Positions 50,126 to 59,979 of a DNA stretch of 64,000 nucleotides are shown piece by piece (position 1 is the first letter of the stretch; each line of letters starts with the position of its first letter). The translations under genes and the position numbers were made by a program. The notes beneath the pieces were generated by a model. That model did no database searches and was not told the origin of the DNA. It worked only from the letters and a program-made list of their open reading frames with translations. Source of the stretch: CBDCGS01 sp965216915 (lineage in GTDB: Bacteria > Pseudomonadota > Alphaproteobacteria > UBA828); the NCBI GenBank assembly GCA_965216915.1, contig CBDCGS010000011.1, positions 992,001 through 1,056,000 on the forward strand, written 5' to 3'.

Positions 50126-51060
50126 GTTGGCTCGATCGCTTCGCCCGTCCCAAGGTTCGCGGGCTCTTTCGCAAGGACGATATCCCCCAAGATCTGTGGG
50201 AAAAATGCGCCAAATGCGAGCAGATGATCTTTCATCGGGAACTTGAGAGCAATCTGCGCGTCTGCCCGCATTGCGACCACCACATGCGCCTTTCGGCCGA
50301 TGCCCGGCTGAAACTGCTTTTCGACGATGGCGAGTATCAGGCCATCGAGCTGCCCGAAGTGGTGACTGATCCGCTCCGATTCCGCGACCGCAAGCGCTAT
50401 CCCGATCGCCTTCGGGACGCGCGCGCCGCCACCGGCCATCAAGACGCGATTGTGGTGGCGCACGGCGCGCTCGGCGGCGCTCAGACCGTGATTGCGGCGT
50501 TCGATTTCGGGTTCCTCGGCGGCTCGATGGGAATCGCGGTCGGTGAAAGCCTCCTGGCGGCGGCGCGCCTTGCGGTGCTGCAGGAATCGCCGTTGATCGT
50601 GATCCCCGCCTCCGGTGGAGCGCGTATGCAGGAGGGCGTGCTGTCCCTCATGCAGATGGCGCGGACCACCATCGCCGTCGATGAGCTGAAGGAGGCGCGG
50701 CTTCCCTACATCACGCTCCTGACCAACCCGACAACGGGGGGCGTGACCGCCTCGTTCGCGATGCTCGGCGACATCGCGATCGCCGAGCCCGACGCCGTGA
50801 TCGGCTTCGCCGGGCCGCGGGTGATCGAGGAAACGATCCGCGAGAAATTGCCCGAGGGGTTCCAACGCTCCGAGTATCTGCTCGAGCACGGCATGATCGA
50901 CATGGTGGTCCATCGCCACAAGCTCCGCGAGACCATCATTCGGATTCTCGGCTTGCTCCGGGAGCCGGAGCCCTTGGCGGAGGTCGTCACCCTGCCGCGC
51001 ACGGGCCTCGAGATCCCCGAGTCGCAAGAGGGCGCCGCCGAGCCGGCGGCCAGCACCTAG
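50122..51060 (+). CDS. accD: Acetyl-CoA carboxylase carboxyltransferase subunit beta
   Basis: Transfers the carboxyl group from biotin to acetyl-CoA, first step in fatty-acid synthesis, with AccA (not in window). 312 residues. A C4 zinc ribbon at the N-terminus (CAKCEQMIFHRELESNLRVCPHC) and the crotonase-like core (IVIPASGGARMQEGVLSLMQMA; TNPTTGGVTASFAMLGD; GFAGPRVIEETI). Translationally coupled to trpA; folC follows 33 bp later. The trpFBA-accD-folC order is conserved across proteobacteria. Confidence 0.97.
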   Translation: MSWLDRFARPKVRGLFRKDDIPQDLWEKCAKCEQMIFHRELESNLRVCPHCDHHMRLSADARLKLLFDDGEYQAIELPEVVTDPLRFRDRKRYPDRLRDARAATGHQDAIVVAHGALGGAQTVIAAFDFGFLGGSMGIAVGESLLAAARLAVLQESPLIVIPASGGARMQEGVLSLMQMARTTIAVDELKEARLPYITLLTNPTTGGVTASFAMLGDIAIAEPDAVIGFAGPRVIEETIREKLPEGFQRSEYLLEHGMIDMVVHRHKLRETIIRILGLLREPEPLAEVVTLPRTGLEIPESQEGAAEPAAST

Positions 51061-51093
51061 CAGAAACGCGCCGCAAGGCTGCGTCGACGCACC

Positions 51094-52416
51094 ATGGCGG
51101 CCAAGGATGCCGAGGCACAGGCGCGCCAGGACGCGATCCTGGCGCGTCTCCTTACGCTCCATCCGAAGATCATTGACCTCTCCCTCGATCGGATCGAACG
51201 CTTGCTCGAGACGCTCGGTCATCCCGAACGCGCGCTGCCGCCGGTGATCCATGTCGCCGGGACGAACGGCAAGGGGAGTGTCGTGGCGTTTCTCGAAGCG
51301 ATCCTGCGCGCCGCGGGGCTGCGGGTCGATGCTTACATCTCGCCTCACTTGGTTCGATTCAACGAGCGGCTCCGTCTCGACGGATGTCCGATCGACGACG
51401 ACGCGCTGTGTGCCGTGCTCGCCGAATGCGAGGCGGCCAACGATGGTGTGCCCATCACGTTCTTCGAGGTCACCACGGCGGCGGCTCTCCTGGCATTCAG
51501 CCGGCGCCGCGCAGACGTGCTGTTGCTCGAGGTTGGCCTGGGTGGTCGTTTCGACGCCACGAACGTGGTCGATCGGCCCAACCTGACGGTGATCACACCG
51601 GTCTCGATCGATCACACCCAGTATCTTGGAGACTCACTCGGCGAGATCGCCTTCGAGAAGGCCGGCATTCTCAAGCCAGACGTTCCGGCCGTCGTCGGGC
51701 CGCAGGAGCCCGACGCAGTACGCGTGATCGCGGATCGGGCTTCGGCGATCGGTGCGCCGCTTCTGTGTCATGGAGCGGACTGGCGAAGCGGCCGTTCGGG
51801 CGATGCCTTGCGCTTCACCGGGTTTGGGCGCGATCGTCTCTATCCGGCGCCTGGCCTCGCCGGACCGCATCAGTGGGGCAACGCGGGAATCGCATTGGCC
51901 GCGACCTATGCTCTGCCCGGCTTCGACATCGCGGAGGACGCGATGGCCGCGGGCCTTCGCGACGCCGTCTGGCCGGGGCGGCTCCAGCGACTCGCGCTTC
52001 CCGCTGTCGGTGCGAGCGACTGGGAGCTCTGGCTGGACGGCGGACACAATGCCGCGGCCGGTCTTGCGCTCGGCGAGGTCGCCAAGGCCTGGGACGACAG
52101 GCCGCTCCATCTCGTCGTCGGCATGCTCAACACCAAGCCGCCTGAAGACTTTCTCCGACCGCTCGCCCCGCACGCGACGAGCCTCGTGGCCGTTCCCGTT
52201 CCTGGTGGCGCGAGCGAGGACCCGAGCGTGATCTGTGGCGTCGCGCGGACGCTCGACCTCGATGCGGAGACCGCGGAGACCGCCGAGGCGGCGATCGATC
52301 ACATCATCGCGCGTGCGCCGGTTCCCGGCCGAATCCTGGTGTGTGGTTCGCTCTATTTGGTTGGAGTCGTGCTCGCCGCTGCCGAGTCGCCGACGCCGGG
52401 AGACGCACCCGCGTGA
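51094..52416 (+). CDS. folC: Dihydrofolate/folylpolyglutamate synthase
   Basis: Adds glutamate to dihydropteroate and folates. 440 residues. P-loop HVAGTNGKGSVVAFLEAIL, then YISPHLVRFNERLRLDG and EVGLGGRFDATNVV; SIDHTQYLGDSLGEIAFEKAGILK carries the carbamylated-Lys site. The C-terminal glutamate-ligase domain has LWLDGGHNAAAGLALGE. It begins MAAKDAEAQARQDAIL. Convergent with trxA. Confidence 0.96.
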   Translation: MAAKDAEAQARQDAILARLLTLHPKIIDLSLDRIERLLETLGHPERALPPVIHVAGTNGKGSVVAFLEAILRAAGLRVDAYISPHLVRFNERLRLDGCPIDDDALCAVLAECEAANDGVPITFFEVTTAAALLAFSRRRADVLLLEVGLGGRFDATNVVDRPNLTVITPVSIDHTQYLGDSLGEIAFEKAGILKPDVPAVVGPQEPDAVRVIADRASAIGAPLLCHGADWRSGRSGDALRFTGFGRDRLYPAPGLAGPHQWGNAGIALAATYALPGFDIAEDAMAAGLRDAVWPGRLQRLALPAVGASDWELWLDGGHNAAAGLALGEVAKAWDDRPLHLVVGMLNTKPPEDFLRPLAPHATSLVAVPVPGGASEDPSVICGVARTLDLDAETAETAEAAIDHIIARAPVPGRILVCGSLYLVGVVLAAAESPTPGDAPA

Positions 52417-52422
52417 TTTCGG

Positions 52423-52445
52423 GGTCCCGCGCGTCGGCGGGATCC
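52423..52445. terminator. Weak hairpin between folC and trxA
   Basis: GGTCCCGC (52423-52430) pairs with GCGGGATCC (52437-52445) with one bulged T. It lies between convergent genes; no T-run, so weak. Confidence 0.3.
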
Positions 52446-52470
52446 GGCAGAGGGATGCGTTGGGTCCTGG

Positions 52471-52791
52471 TCAGATCTCGGCACGCAGCCACTCAGCCAG
52501 CTTCGCCTTCGGCATGCTGCCCATTCTAGACGCCACGACTTCCCCGTCCTTGAACAAGATGAGCGTCGGAATCCCCTTCACATTGTACTTTGCCGGCGTG
52601 AACGAATTGCTGTCGACGTCGATCTTGGCAACGGTGAGCGAGCCGTTCATCTCGTCCGCAATCTCCTCCAGCACAGGCGCGATTGCCTTGCACGGGGCGC
52701 ACCATTCGGCCCAGAAGTCGACCAGGACAAGCCCCTCGGCCTTGAGAACCTTGGCTTCGAATTCGTCGTCGGTGACGTGGGAAACGCTCAT
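52471..52791 (-). CDS. trxA: Thioredoxin
   Basis: General disulfide reductase. 106 residues, single thioredoxin fold. Active site FWAEWCAPCKAIAP with Cys31 and Cys34; the usual Gly-Pro pair reads Ala-Pro. The cis-Pro loop KGIPTLILFKDGEV and the buried Asp (VLVDFWAEW) are normal. addA lies 51 bp upstream on the same strand, and the trxA-addA order is common in Alphaproteobacteria. Confidence 0.96.
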   Translation of the reverse strand: MSVSHVTDDEFEAKVLKAEGLVLVDFWAEWCAPCKAIAPVLEEIADEMNGSLTVAKIDVDSNSFTPAKYNVKGIPTLILFKDGEVVASRMGSMPKAKLAEWLRAEI

Positions 52792-52842
52792 TCCTTCCTC
52801 CGGACAGCTGCGCCGAGAATGTAGGAACCGTCATAGCGCCCG

Positions 52843-55800
52843 TCAAGGCGAGCGCGTCTCCAAGGCCTCGGGACTGAGCCAAATCAGCTTCGGGCCATCA
52901 GTGAAAAGCAGGCCGCATCGGACCGTGCGGCCGGGAAAGGCGGCGGCGAGCGCCTCGCGATAGTGCGCCATCTGGTCAAGATACGGGGTCGGGACGGAGG
53001 TTTCGTCGGCCGGCGGCACGCGTCCGGTCTTGAAATCCAGGGCGATCACCACATCGTCGTGCACGAGGAGCCGGTCGATCTGCCCGGTGAGCGTGCGGTC
53101 GCCGACCACAGCCAAGATCGGCGCCTCGGCAAGGCCATCGCCGCCGAAGAGCGGTGCGATCGTAGGGTCCGACATCAGCGCGACGACGGCGCGCGCAAGC
53201 GCGGAATGCTCGTGCACGCCGAGGCCGTGGTGCGCAAGGAACGCCTCGGCGGCAGCCGGGCGGGCATCAGGCGCGAGCGGCGGCAAGCGCTCGAGCAACG
53301 CGTGCACCAGGCGGCCGCGGGCCAAGGCGCTCCCGCCGCTTGGCGCAAGGGGCGATCTGACCGTCGGTGGATCAGCGCCGCGAGAGGGCGCAAACCGACG
53401 GGGGGGCGCGACCTCCGGAGCGGGATCAGTGCGGAGCTCCGCCGGAAGGAGGACGAGTTCGGTCTGCGCGGGCGCGTCCTCGCGGGTCTCCTCCGGCGGT
53501 GCCGCCTGCGGCTCGTGGTAGCGGAGACCGCGAACCTCCGATCGATCGATGATCTCCGCGCAGTCCGATGCTTGCTCGAGACTGTCACGGATCAGGTTGT
53601 ACCAACAGTCGGCGCTCGGCTTTTTCTTGCCGCGCCAGCCACACACGTAGAGCCGATCCGCGGCCCGCGTCATGGCGACATAGAGCAGGCGGCGGTATTC
53701 GGCCTCTTGCGCGTCGCGGGCCGCCTGACGCGCCGCACGGCTTGTCGGATCGTCGCGTCGCCGCCGGCCCGGCCACAGAAAGCCGGTGAGACTTGGTGGC
53801 GCGTCCGGCTGTCGCTCCTCGAGCCAGAGCAGAGCCGGCGCGTCGGTCGGCTTTTGGGTTGTGTCCGGCAGGAACACGATCGGCGCCTGCAGACCCTTCG
53901 CACCGTGGACCGTCATGATGCGCACCTCGTCGCGCCCCTGCTCGAGGTCGCGCTTGATCTCGGTACGGCCCCGCTCGATCCAGTGCAGAAACCCTTGAAG
54001 CGACGGCACATGAGCGCGCTCATAGGCAAGCGCGATCGCCAGGAACTCGTCAATCGGATCGGCCGCCTCCGGCCCGAGGCGCGACAAGAGCGCCGCCCGG
54101 CCCCCGTCGGCGCTGAGAACCGTCGTGTAGAACTCGAACGGCGGCACCGTGTCGGCGAGTCGCAGCCAACCGGCGAGCCGTTGGTACGCCCTGTCGAAGG
54201 CCGGGTCGTCTGAGCGCCGTTTCGCCAGCATCTGCCAGAGATCACGCGCGCCGCGGTCGTGGGCGATGGCGAACAGCTGGTCCTCGTGCAAGCCGATCAG
54301 CGGACTCTTGAGGACGGTGGCGAGCGCCAGGTCGTCACCCGGCAGGAGCACGAACGCACCGAGCTGCATCAGGTCCATGACGGCAAGCTGCTCGGTCACG
54401 ATCATCCGATCGATCCCGGCAACCGGGATGTCGAGCGTCTTGAGCGCGCGAACCAAATGATCGACGAATTCGGTCCGGCGGCGCACCAAGACCATGATGT
54501 CTCCGGGCCTGACGCGCCGGTCTTGGGAGTCGAGCCATGCGCCCGGCTCCCGTGGGTCGGTCATCCACGCTTTGATGCGCCGCGCGATCTGCTGCGCGAG
54601 CTCTGCGGCCGGGTCGTCGCGTGGCGGACGCGTGCGCGGCGGCTCCCAGGGCTCCGGCGCGTCCGCGCCGCGCGACTCCACCAGCGCCCAGCACTCGACC
54701 AGTCCGCCCTGCCCTTTCCGGTGCACCAGATGTCGCACAGGCGCGTCGTCGGATGTCACGGCCTGACGCATGTGGTCCGCCGCGAAGACGGTATCGACGA
54801 TATCGAGGACCGCTTTCGTGGATCGGAACGAGACCGTGAGGGGGACCGTATCCCAAACCCGCGCGGCACCGCGGACGCGGCGCTCGAAGAAGCGGCGCAT
54901 GTCGTCCAGCGCGCGCGGGTCTGCCCCTTGAAAGCTAAAGATCGACTGTTTTTCATCACCGACGACAAAGAGGCTCCGCGTCGTCTCACGCGCCCCCTCG
55001 CCGGCGAAGAACTCCTCGATCAACGCTGCAATGATCGCCCATTGTGCCGGGCTCGTGTCCTGTGCTTCGTCGATCAGCACATGGTCGAGGCCGCCGTCGA
55101 GTTTGAAGAGCACCCAGGGCGCGACGTCCGGTTGGGCGAGCAGGCGCCGGGTGATCTCGATCTGATCATCATAATCGAGCGCGGCAATCCGCGCCTTCTC
55201 GCGGTCATAGAGACCGAGCAGATGGTCGGAGACACGGAGGAGCGCCGCCGTGCTCTCGGCCACGCCAGCGCGCTGCCACGCCTCAAGAAGCACGCCAAGC
55301 CTTGCCTGCTCGGCGCGAAGCGTCGTGTCCAGCGCGGGTGTGTCGGCCAGAACCTGCTTGGTCGCGAGCCGGTCGATCGCCGCGCCATCGCGCCAAAACG
55401 CCCCGCCATAGTCCGCAAGGTTCGCGACTCGCTCCGAGACCGGTGCGTCGAGCCACGCCTTGATCTTGGCGGCGCGCGCGCGATCGCTCGTCTTGCCCTC
55501 GGCCATCACCGCGACGGCAGCGGCCAATCCGGCGCCGTCAAATGCGCTGTCGTGCGCGCCGGCCTCCGCGATGTCGTCCGCGGTGCGCGTGTCGGATCCG
55601 ACCACCGCCTCCCGGATCGCGCTGACCAGTGGCTCGACGCCGCCGTGGCGGTCGAGTAGCTCGACGACGCGACTCCGCTGCTCGCCGACGGCGGCCATCA
55701 CACCATCGAACTCTGCCTCGCCGATGAGCCCCGTGACGACGGAGAACGCATCCGAGAACCGCGCGTCGCTGCTCTCCTGCACGCCGGCCAACAGCCTCGC

Positions 55801-56262
55801 ACGCGCTGCGCCGAAAAGCTCGGCGCTAGTTCGCTCGTCGGCGATGTCGAAGTGCGGCGTGATACCCGCTTCGATCGGAAACCGGCGCAGCAGCGATTGG
55901 GAAAACGCATGAATCGTCTGAATACTGAGGCCGCCCGGCGCATCCAGCACTTGTGCGAAGAGCAATCGCGCGTTGGCGCAGGCGGCCTCGGTCGGGAGTG
56001 TGCCGATGAGCGCCCTAAGATCATCCGCTAGCTTCGCTTCGTCCGCGATCGCCCACTGCGCGAGCCTCTGCGCGACGCGAAGCGCCATCTCGGCAGCGGC
56101 CGCCCGCGTGAACGTCAGGCACAAAATGTTCTCCGGCGGAACACCGGCGAGAAGCAACCGAAGCACGCGATCCGTGAGCACCTTCGTCTTGCCGGTGCCC
56201 GCGGAGGCGCTGACCCATACGGAGGCGTCCGGCTCGGCGGCGCGCCGTTGCGGATCGGTCAT
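52843..56262 (-). CDS. addA: Double-strand break repair helicase-nuclease AddA
   Basis: UvrD/Rep-like helicase and nuclease subunit of AddAB, the Alphaproteobacterial counterpart of RecBCD. 1139 residues. Walker A SASAGTGKTKVLTDRV near residue 20; other SF1 motifs are LCLTFTRAAAAEMALRV, LDHVLIDEAQDTSPAQW, FVVGDEKQSIFSFQGADP, VSFRSTKAVLDIVD and VRIMTVHGAKGLQAPIVFLPD, then YVAMTRAADRLYVCG. The C-terminal nuclease has VIALDFKTGRVP with the metal-binding Asp and Lys. The start overlaps the addB stop by 4 bp. Confidence 0.96.
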   Translation of the reverse strand: MTDPQRRAAEPDASVWVSASAGTGKTKVLTDRVLRLLLAGVPPENILCLTFTRAAAAEMALRVAQRLAQWAIADEAKLADDLRALIGTLPTEAACANARLLFAQVLDAPGGLSIQTIHAFSQSLLRRFPIEAGITPHFDIADERTSAELFGAARARLLAGVQESSDARFSDAFSVVTGLIGEAEFDGVMAAVGEQRSRVVELLDRHGGVEPLVSAIREAVVGSDTRTADDIAEAGAHDSAFDGAGLAAAVAVMAEGKTSDRARAAKIKAWLDAPVSERVANLADYGGAFWRDGAAIDRLATKQVLADTPALDTTLRAEQARLGVLLEAWQRAGVAESTAALLRVSDHLLGLYDREKARIAALDYDDQIEITRRLLAQPDVAPWVLFKLDGGLDHVLIDEAQDTSPAQWAIIAALIEEFFAGEGARETTRSLFVVGDEKQSIFSFQGADPRALDDMRRFFERRVRGAARVWDTVPLTVSFRSTKAVLDIVDTVFAADHMRQAVTSDDAPVRHLVHRKGQGGLVECWALVESRGADAPEPWEPPRTRPPRDDPAAELAQQIARRIKAWMTDPREPGAWLDSQDRRVRPGDIMVLVRRRTEFVDHLVRALKTLDIPVAGIDRMIVTEQLAVMDLMQLGAFVLLPGDDLALATVLKSPLIGLHEDQLFAIAHDRGARDLWQMLAKRRSDDPAFDRAYQRLAGWLRLADTVPPFEFYTTVLSADGGRAALLSRLGPEAADPIDEFLAIALAYERAHVPSLQGFLHWIERGRTEIKRDLEQGRDEVRIMTVHGAKGLQAPIVFLPDTTQKPTDAPALLWLEERQPDAPPSLTGFLWPGRRRRDDPTSRAARQAARDAQEAEYRRLLYVAMTRAADRLYVCGWRGKKKPSADCWYNLIRDSLEQASDCAEIIDRSEVRGLRYHEPQAAPPEETREDAPAQTELVLLPAELRTDPAPEVAPPRRFAPSRGADPPTVRSPLAPSGGSALARGRLVHALLERLPPLAPDARPAAAEAFLAHHGLGVHEHSALARAVVALMSDPTIAPLFGGDGLAEAPILAVVGDRTLTGQIDRLLVHDDVVIALDFKTGRVPPADETSVPTPYLDQMAHYREALAAAFPGRTVRCGLLFTDGPKLIWLSPEALETRSP

Positions 56263-59255
56263 CGAGCGCCCTCCCCGTCATCGGCGTGCGACCACTCCTT
56301 GATGCGCGCGAGGTGCGCGTAGTCGTTCCAAGGCAAGGCGAGATCGGGATAGGGCACCGGCAGGTACGGTGTCGCGGGATCGTCGAAGCGTGCTACCAGC
56401 CGCTTGAGCCCGGCTTCAGCGGTGGCGATCAGGCGATGGGGATCGCCACCGATTGGTCGGATCTCACCCGGCTGCTCAGCGCCCGTAAGCGCCCAATATT
56501 CGAGGGCCGCGATCTCGCCGGCGGCAACATCCTCGAAACCGCCACGCGCGGCGATCAGCGCTTCGAGCGGCAGCTGGGGCCTGCGGCCACTTTCGACCAA
56601 GGCTTGCTTCGGCGGTGCGCCGGTCTTGTAGTCGATGACCACGAGCCGGCCATCGGCCAGCCGATCCAATCGGTCGGCCTTGGCCGTCAGACGGAAGGGG
56701 CCGGCCCGCGCATCCAGGGAGAGCGCGCCTGCGACTTCCGTGGCGATCGGTGTCGCCTCGCCTTTCCGCGCGCGCGCGGTTGCCACGAACCATCGCGCAA
56801 TCCGCTCGAAGCGCGGCCACCAGAACGCAAGCACGCCCGGGCGTGCTCCCCCAATCGCGAATGCCTTGCGGCCGAGCGCGATGAGCACGTCTTCGGCATC
56901 ATCGGGCAGCGCATCACGGTAGGTGCGCACGAACGCGTCCATAACCTGGTGAATGGCGATTCCGCGCTCGGCCGCGGTGGGATCTGCGTCGATCGGGTCC
57001 AGGGGTTTCAGCCCAAGGATGTGTCGCGCATAGATCGCATAGGGGTCGGCGATCCAGACCTCGATCCGCGTGACCGAGAGGCTCCGCGGACGTGCCGAGA
57101 CGGGCGGACGCGGCGCAGGCGGGGACACCGGCTTGGCGGCGCCCGGCAGCTGGTCAAGCCGCGCCCACCAGTCGAGGAGTGGCTCACCGCGTGTGCGGAG
57201 AGCCTTCACCGGATCGCTGGTGAGCTTATCGAGAACCGCGTCGAGGCGCGCGAGCCAACGCGACGGCACCGTCGGCGTCCCCTCGATGCGGCGCGCGCGC
57301 GTCAGCACCACTTCGTCCGCGCCGCAGCACTGCACGAAATCATGTGCGGAAAGACCGATGCGGCGGTCGGGCGACGGCAGGCCGAGCGACGCGCGCATGG
57401 GGCGGCTCAGCCACGGGTCGCCTTCGATCTCGGGCGGCCATCCACCTTCGTTGAGGCCGCCGAGGACCATGCAGTCGGCGTGCTGGAGGCGGGCTTCGAG
57501 CGTGCCCCAAATGAAGAGCCGCGGGTGCTGACCGAAAGGCGGTCGCACCACGCGCCCTTCCATGAGGGCGTCCAGGAGAGCCGGGTAGGCATCCGCGGTC
57601 ATCTGGGGCAACGCGCCGGCCGCATCTGCGAGTTCGGCGACGAACGTCGCCGCCTCCTCACCCGCCGGTCCGGCCCACAAGCGCTCGGTCCCGGCGGTTC
57701 GGTCGTCACCGGCCAGCCATTCAGCGAAAGCGATGTGCGCCGCAACGAGGTCGCCGAGGGCTCCGCGCGGCTTTGCCAGCGCGGCCTCGAATGGGGCGAG
57801 CGCGCGCGCGAAGCGGTCGAGCCATCCGGCCGCTGCTTGATCACACGCCGCCGAGACCGCTGCGCGCAAGCCGTGCGTGCCCGGCGCGGGGCGGGGTCCG
57901 CGCAGCACCTCCACCTCGATGGCGCGGACGGTGTTGACGAAGTCGACGCGGTCGATGCCGCCGGCGGCAAGCGGGTGCTTTAGCGCGGCGAGCAATGATA
58001 CGGGCGCGAGCCGCTCTGCTGCGAGCCGCGCCGTGAGACGGAGGAAGGTGCCCGGCCGGGTCCGGCCGAGCGGCGTGCCCGCCGAATCGTCGACCTCGAT
58101 GCGCCATCGCCTGAGCTCAGCGGCGACGCGCCGGGCAAGCGCCCGATCCGCGGTCACGAGCGCCGCGGTTCGCCCGGCGCGCTCAAGCTGCAGGCGCATG
58201 ATGAGGGCGATGACGCCAGCCTCCTCCTGCGGGCTCGCGCAATCGACGCGCCTGACGGTCGCGAGCGCGTGAGGGTCGAAGCGATCGAGCTTGCGCCAAG
58301 CGTCCGTGGTTTCAGCGGGCCGCATCGCCTCACGGAGCAAGCGCAGGCGCGCGCGCTTGTGCGCATTGCGCGGCGGGACCGGCCATGGCGCGACGGCTGC
58401 GCGCGTAGCGCCGAGCCGCTCCAATAGCCGCCGCAGCCCGAACTGCGGATGGGTCGGTCCAACCGCGCGCCACGAAGCCTCATCGGCCTCGGTGTCGAGA
58501 CCTGGCAAGACCACGCAGCCACCGGGCATCGCGGCGACCGTCGCGAGAAGATCCGCGGTCCCCGGGATGGTGCCCGTCGAGCCTGCCGCCACAACGGGAT
58601 GCGCCGGTGGCGCGGTGCGCCAACGGGCGGCGAGGCTGGAGAGCACGCGATCGCGCCGCGCCGCCGGATCGAGGGCCCGCTCGTCGGCGAGAATGCGCGG
58701 CCAATGCTCGGTGATGAGCGTGAGAAAACGCACGATGCGCTGCCAATGGGCGGCATAGCGTTCCGGCACGAGTGTCGCGAGTGCCTGCGGGTCGACCCGT
58801 TCGGTCTGGATCTCGTCCAACAGATGGGCGAGCGCCCGCGCCAGCCGCGCGGCCTGGTCAGCGGTCTCGCCCGTCTCGCCCCGAATTGTGCCGAGCTGAA
58901 GCACCAAACGGGTGAGAAGCAGTTGGCGCCTGAGCGGCGAGATGGCCGGTGCACCGCCGTCACCCGCGTCGCTCTCGTCACCGAGGCTCGGCTCATCGTC
59001 ATCGAGGTCACCGAGCGGCCGGATCCGTGGAAGGAGCATCGCGTTACCGGGGGCCTGACGCAGGAACGCCGCGCTGAGGGCGCGGCAGGCCCGTCGGGTC
59101 GGCAGCAGGATCTGGACACGGCTCAGGGCGAGGGGGTCATCCGGATCGATCGAGACGACGCGCCCCGACAGAAGGCCCGACACGAGCGCATCGACGAACG
59201 ATAGGTCCGACGGAATAGTGTAAAGCGCGAGTCGCCGCTTACGGCGCTCGGCCAT
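56259..59255 (-). CDS. addB: Double-strand break repair protein AddB
   Basis: Partner nuclease and Chi-recognition-like subunit of AddA. About 998 residues. The N-terminal half is the inactivated helicase fold (VQILLPTRRACRALSAAFL where a P-loop would be); the C-terminal half has the RecB-type nuclease with LVVIDYKTGAPPKQAL. The cysteines of the iron-sulfur cluster of Firmicute AddB are not evident, as usual for Alphaproteobacteria. ATG at 59255 with GAGGTTGGGG upstream; a TTG three codons earlier is possible. It overlaps the end of the nucleotidyltransferase gene by 17 bp and addA by 4 bp. Confidence 0.94.
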   Translation of the reverse strand: MAERRKRRLALYTIPSDLSFVDALVSGLLSGRVVSIDPDDPLALSRVQILLPTRRACRALSAAFLRQAPGNAMLLPRIRPLGDLDDDEPSLGDESDAGDGGAPAISPLRRQLLLTRLVLQLGTIRGETGETADQAARLARALAHLLDEIQTERVDPQALATLVPERYAAHWQRIVRFLTLITEHWPRILADERALDPAARRDRVLSSLAARWRTAPPAHPVVAAGSTGTIPGTADLLATVAAMPGGCVVLPGLDTEADEASWRAVGPTHPQFGLRRLLERLGATRAAVAPWPVPPRNAHKRARLRLLREAMRPAETTDAWRKLDRFDPHALATVRRVDCASPQEEAGVIALIMRLQLERAGRTAALVTADRALARRVAAELRRWRIEVDDSAGTPLGRTRPGTFLRLTARLAAERLAPVSLLAALKHPLAAGGIDRVDFVNTVRAIEVEVLRGPRPAPGTHGLRAAVSAACDQAAAGWLDRFARALAPFEAALAKPRGALGDLVAAHIAFAEWLAGDDRTAGTERLWAGPAGEEAATFVAELADAAGALPQMTADAYPALLDALMEGRVVRPPFGQHPRLFIWGTLEARLQHADCMVLGGLNEGGWPPEIEGDPWLSRPMRASLGLPSPDRRIGLSAHDFVQCCGADEVVLTRARRIEGTPTVPSRWLARLDAVLDKLTSDPVKALRTRGEPLLDWWARLDQLPGAAKPVSPPAPRPPVSARPRSLSVTRIEVWIADPYAIYARHILGLKPLDPIDADPTAAERGIAIHQVMDAFVRTYRDALPDDAEDVLIALGRKAFAIGGARPGVLAFWWPRFERIARWFVATARARKGEATPIATEVAGALSLDARAGPFRLTAKADRLDRLADGRLVVIDYKTGAPPKQALVESGRRPQLPLEALIAARGGFEDVAAGEIAALEYWALTGAEQPGEIRPIGGDPHRLIATAEAGLKRLVARFDDPATPYLPVPYPDLALPWNDYAHLARIKEWSHADDGEGAR

Positions 59256-59979
59256 GACCCCCAACCTCGAGGTGGCGGCGCGCGACGCTCAATCCGTCGG
59301 GCGTGCCAGCGTGCAGGAGCAGGCTGTCGTGGACCACCCCTTGGAGGCGGCCGCGGGCGATTGCCTCATCGTAGTGGTGATTGAGCGAATAGGCGCCGCT
59401 CGGCGCATCGGCGAACAGCCGCGGGTGGAGAAGCTGGACGCCGGCAAAGACGAAGGGCGCATCAGCATCGGCGGCGCGGCGCGCCAACGTGCCATCATCC
59501 AGCCGCTCAAAGTCCCCGCGCCCCTCGTAGCCCGCGGCGTTTTCGAGTGGGCAAAGGAGCAGCACCGCATCCAGGTGCGCATCGTCCCAGGTTGCTGCGA
59601 GGCGGCGAAGTGCGGCCGCCCCATCGGTCAGCACGACATCGCTGTTCAGCACTAGAAACGGTTCGGATCCCAGCAGCTCGAGCGCGTGTCTCACTCCGCC
59701 TCCGGTGTCGAGCAGGGTCTCCTCGCGGGACACGTGAATGGTCGGCCCCGTCCGCCCGGCGGCGTAGCACGCGAGATACGCTTCCAGCTGGTCTGCACGA
59801 TGGTGGGTGTTCACGACGATGTCGGTGACGCTTTCCGCCGCCAAGAGGTCGAGGGTGTGGGCGATCAGCGGCTTGCCCGCGAGGGGGATCAGGGGTTTGG
59901 GAAGCGTCTCGGTGACCGAGCGCATTCGCCGGCCAAGGCCCGCGGCCAACACCATGGCTCGAGTCGGCATGCGCCTCAT
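59239..59979 (-). CDS. MurU-like sugar-1-phosphate nucleotidyltransferase
   Basis: 246 residues. Nucleotide-binding start MVLAAGLGRRMRSVTETLPKPLIPLAGKPLI with the catalytic Arg and Lys, then LVLNSDVVL with the metal Asp and a late GVQLLHPRLF. In Pseudomonas putida MurU makes UDP-MurNAc from MurNAc-1-phosphate after AmgK, a cell-wall recycling shortcut. The pairing with the kinase gene immediately upstream (ATGA overlap, 59976-59979) is the same here. The ATG at 59979 was chosen over one three codons later because of that coupling. Confidence 0.88.
   Translation of the reverse strand: MRRMPTRAMVLAAGLGRRMRSVTETLPKPLIPLAGKPLIAHTLDLLAAESVTDIVVNTHHRADQLEAYLACYAAGRTGPTIHVSREETLLDTGGGVRHALELLGSEPFLVLNSDVVLTDGAAALRRLAATWDDAHLDAVLLLCPLENAAGYEGRGDFERLDDGTLARRAADADAPFVFAGVQLLHPRLFADAPSGAYSLNHHYDEAIARGRLQGVVHDSLLLHAGTPDGLSVARRHLEVGGHGRAP

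Noticed and set aside
50023..51615. 530-residue open frame opposite trpA, accD and folC
   Set aside because: Antisense shadow; protein has skewed Arg/His/Gly composition and no motif.
52963..54213. 416-residue open frame on the plus strand opposite addA
   Set aside because: Shadow of the addA nuclease and helicase motifs on the minus strand.
56286..57983. 565-residue open frame on the plus strand opposite addB
   Set aside because: Shadow of addB, whose nuclease motif and length are normal.
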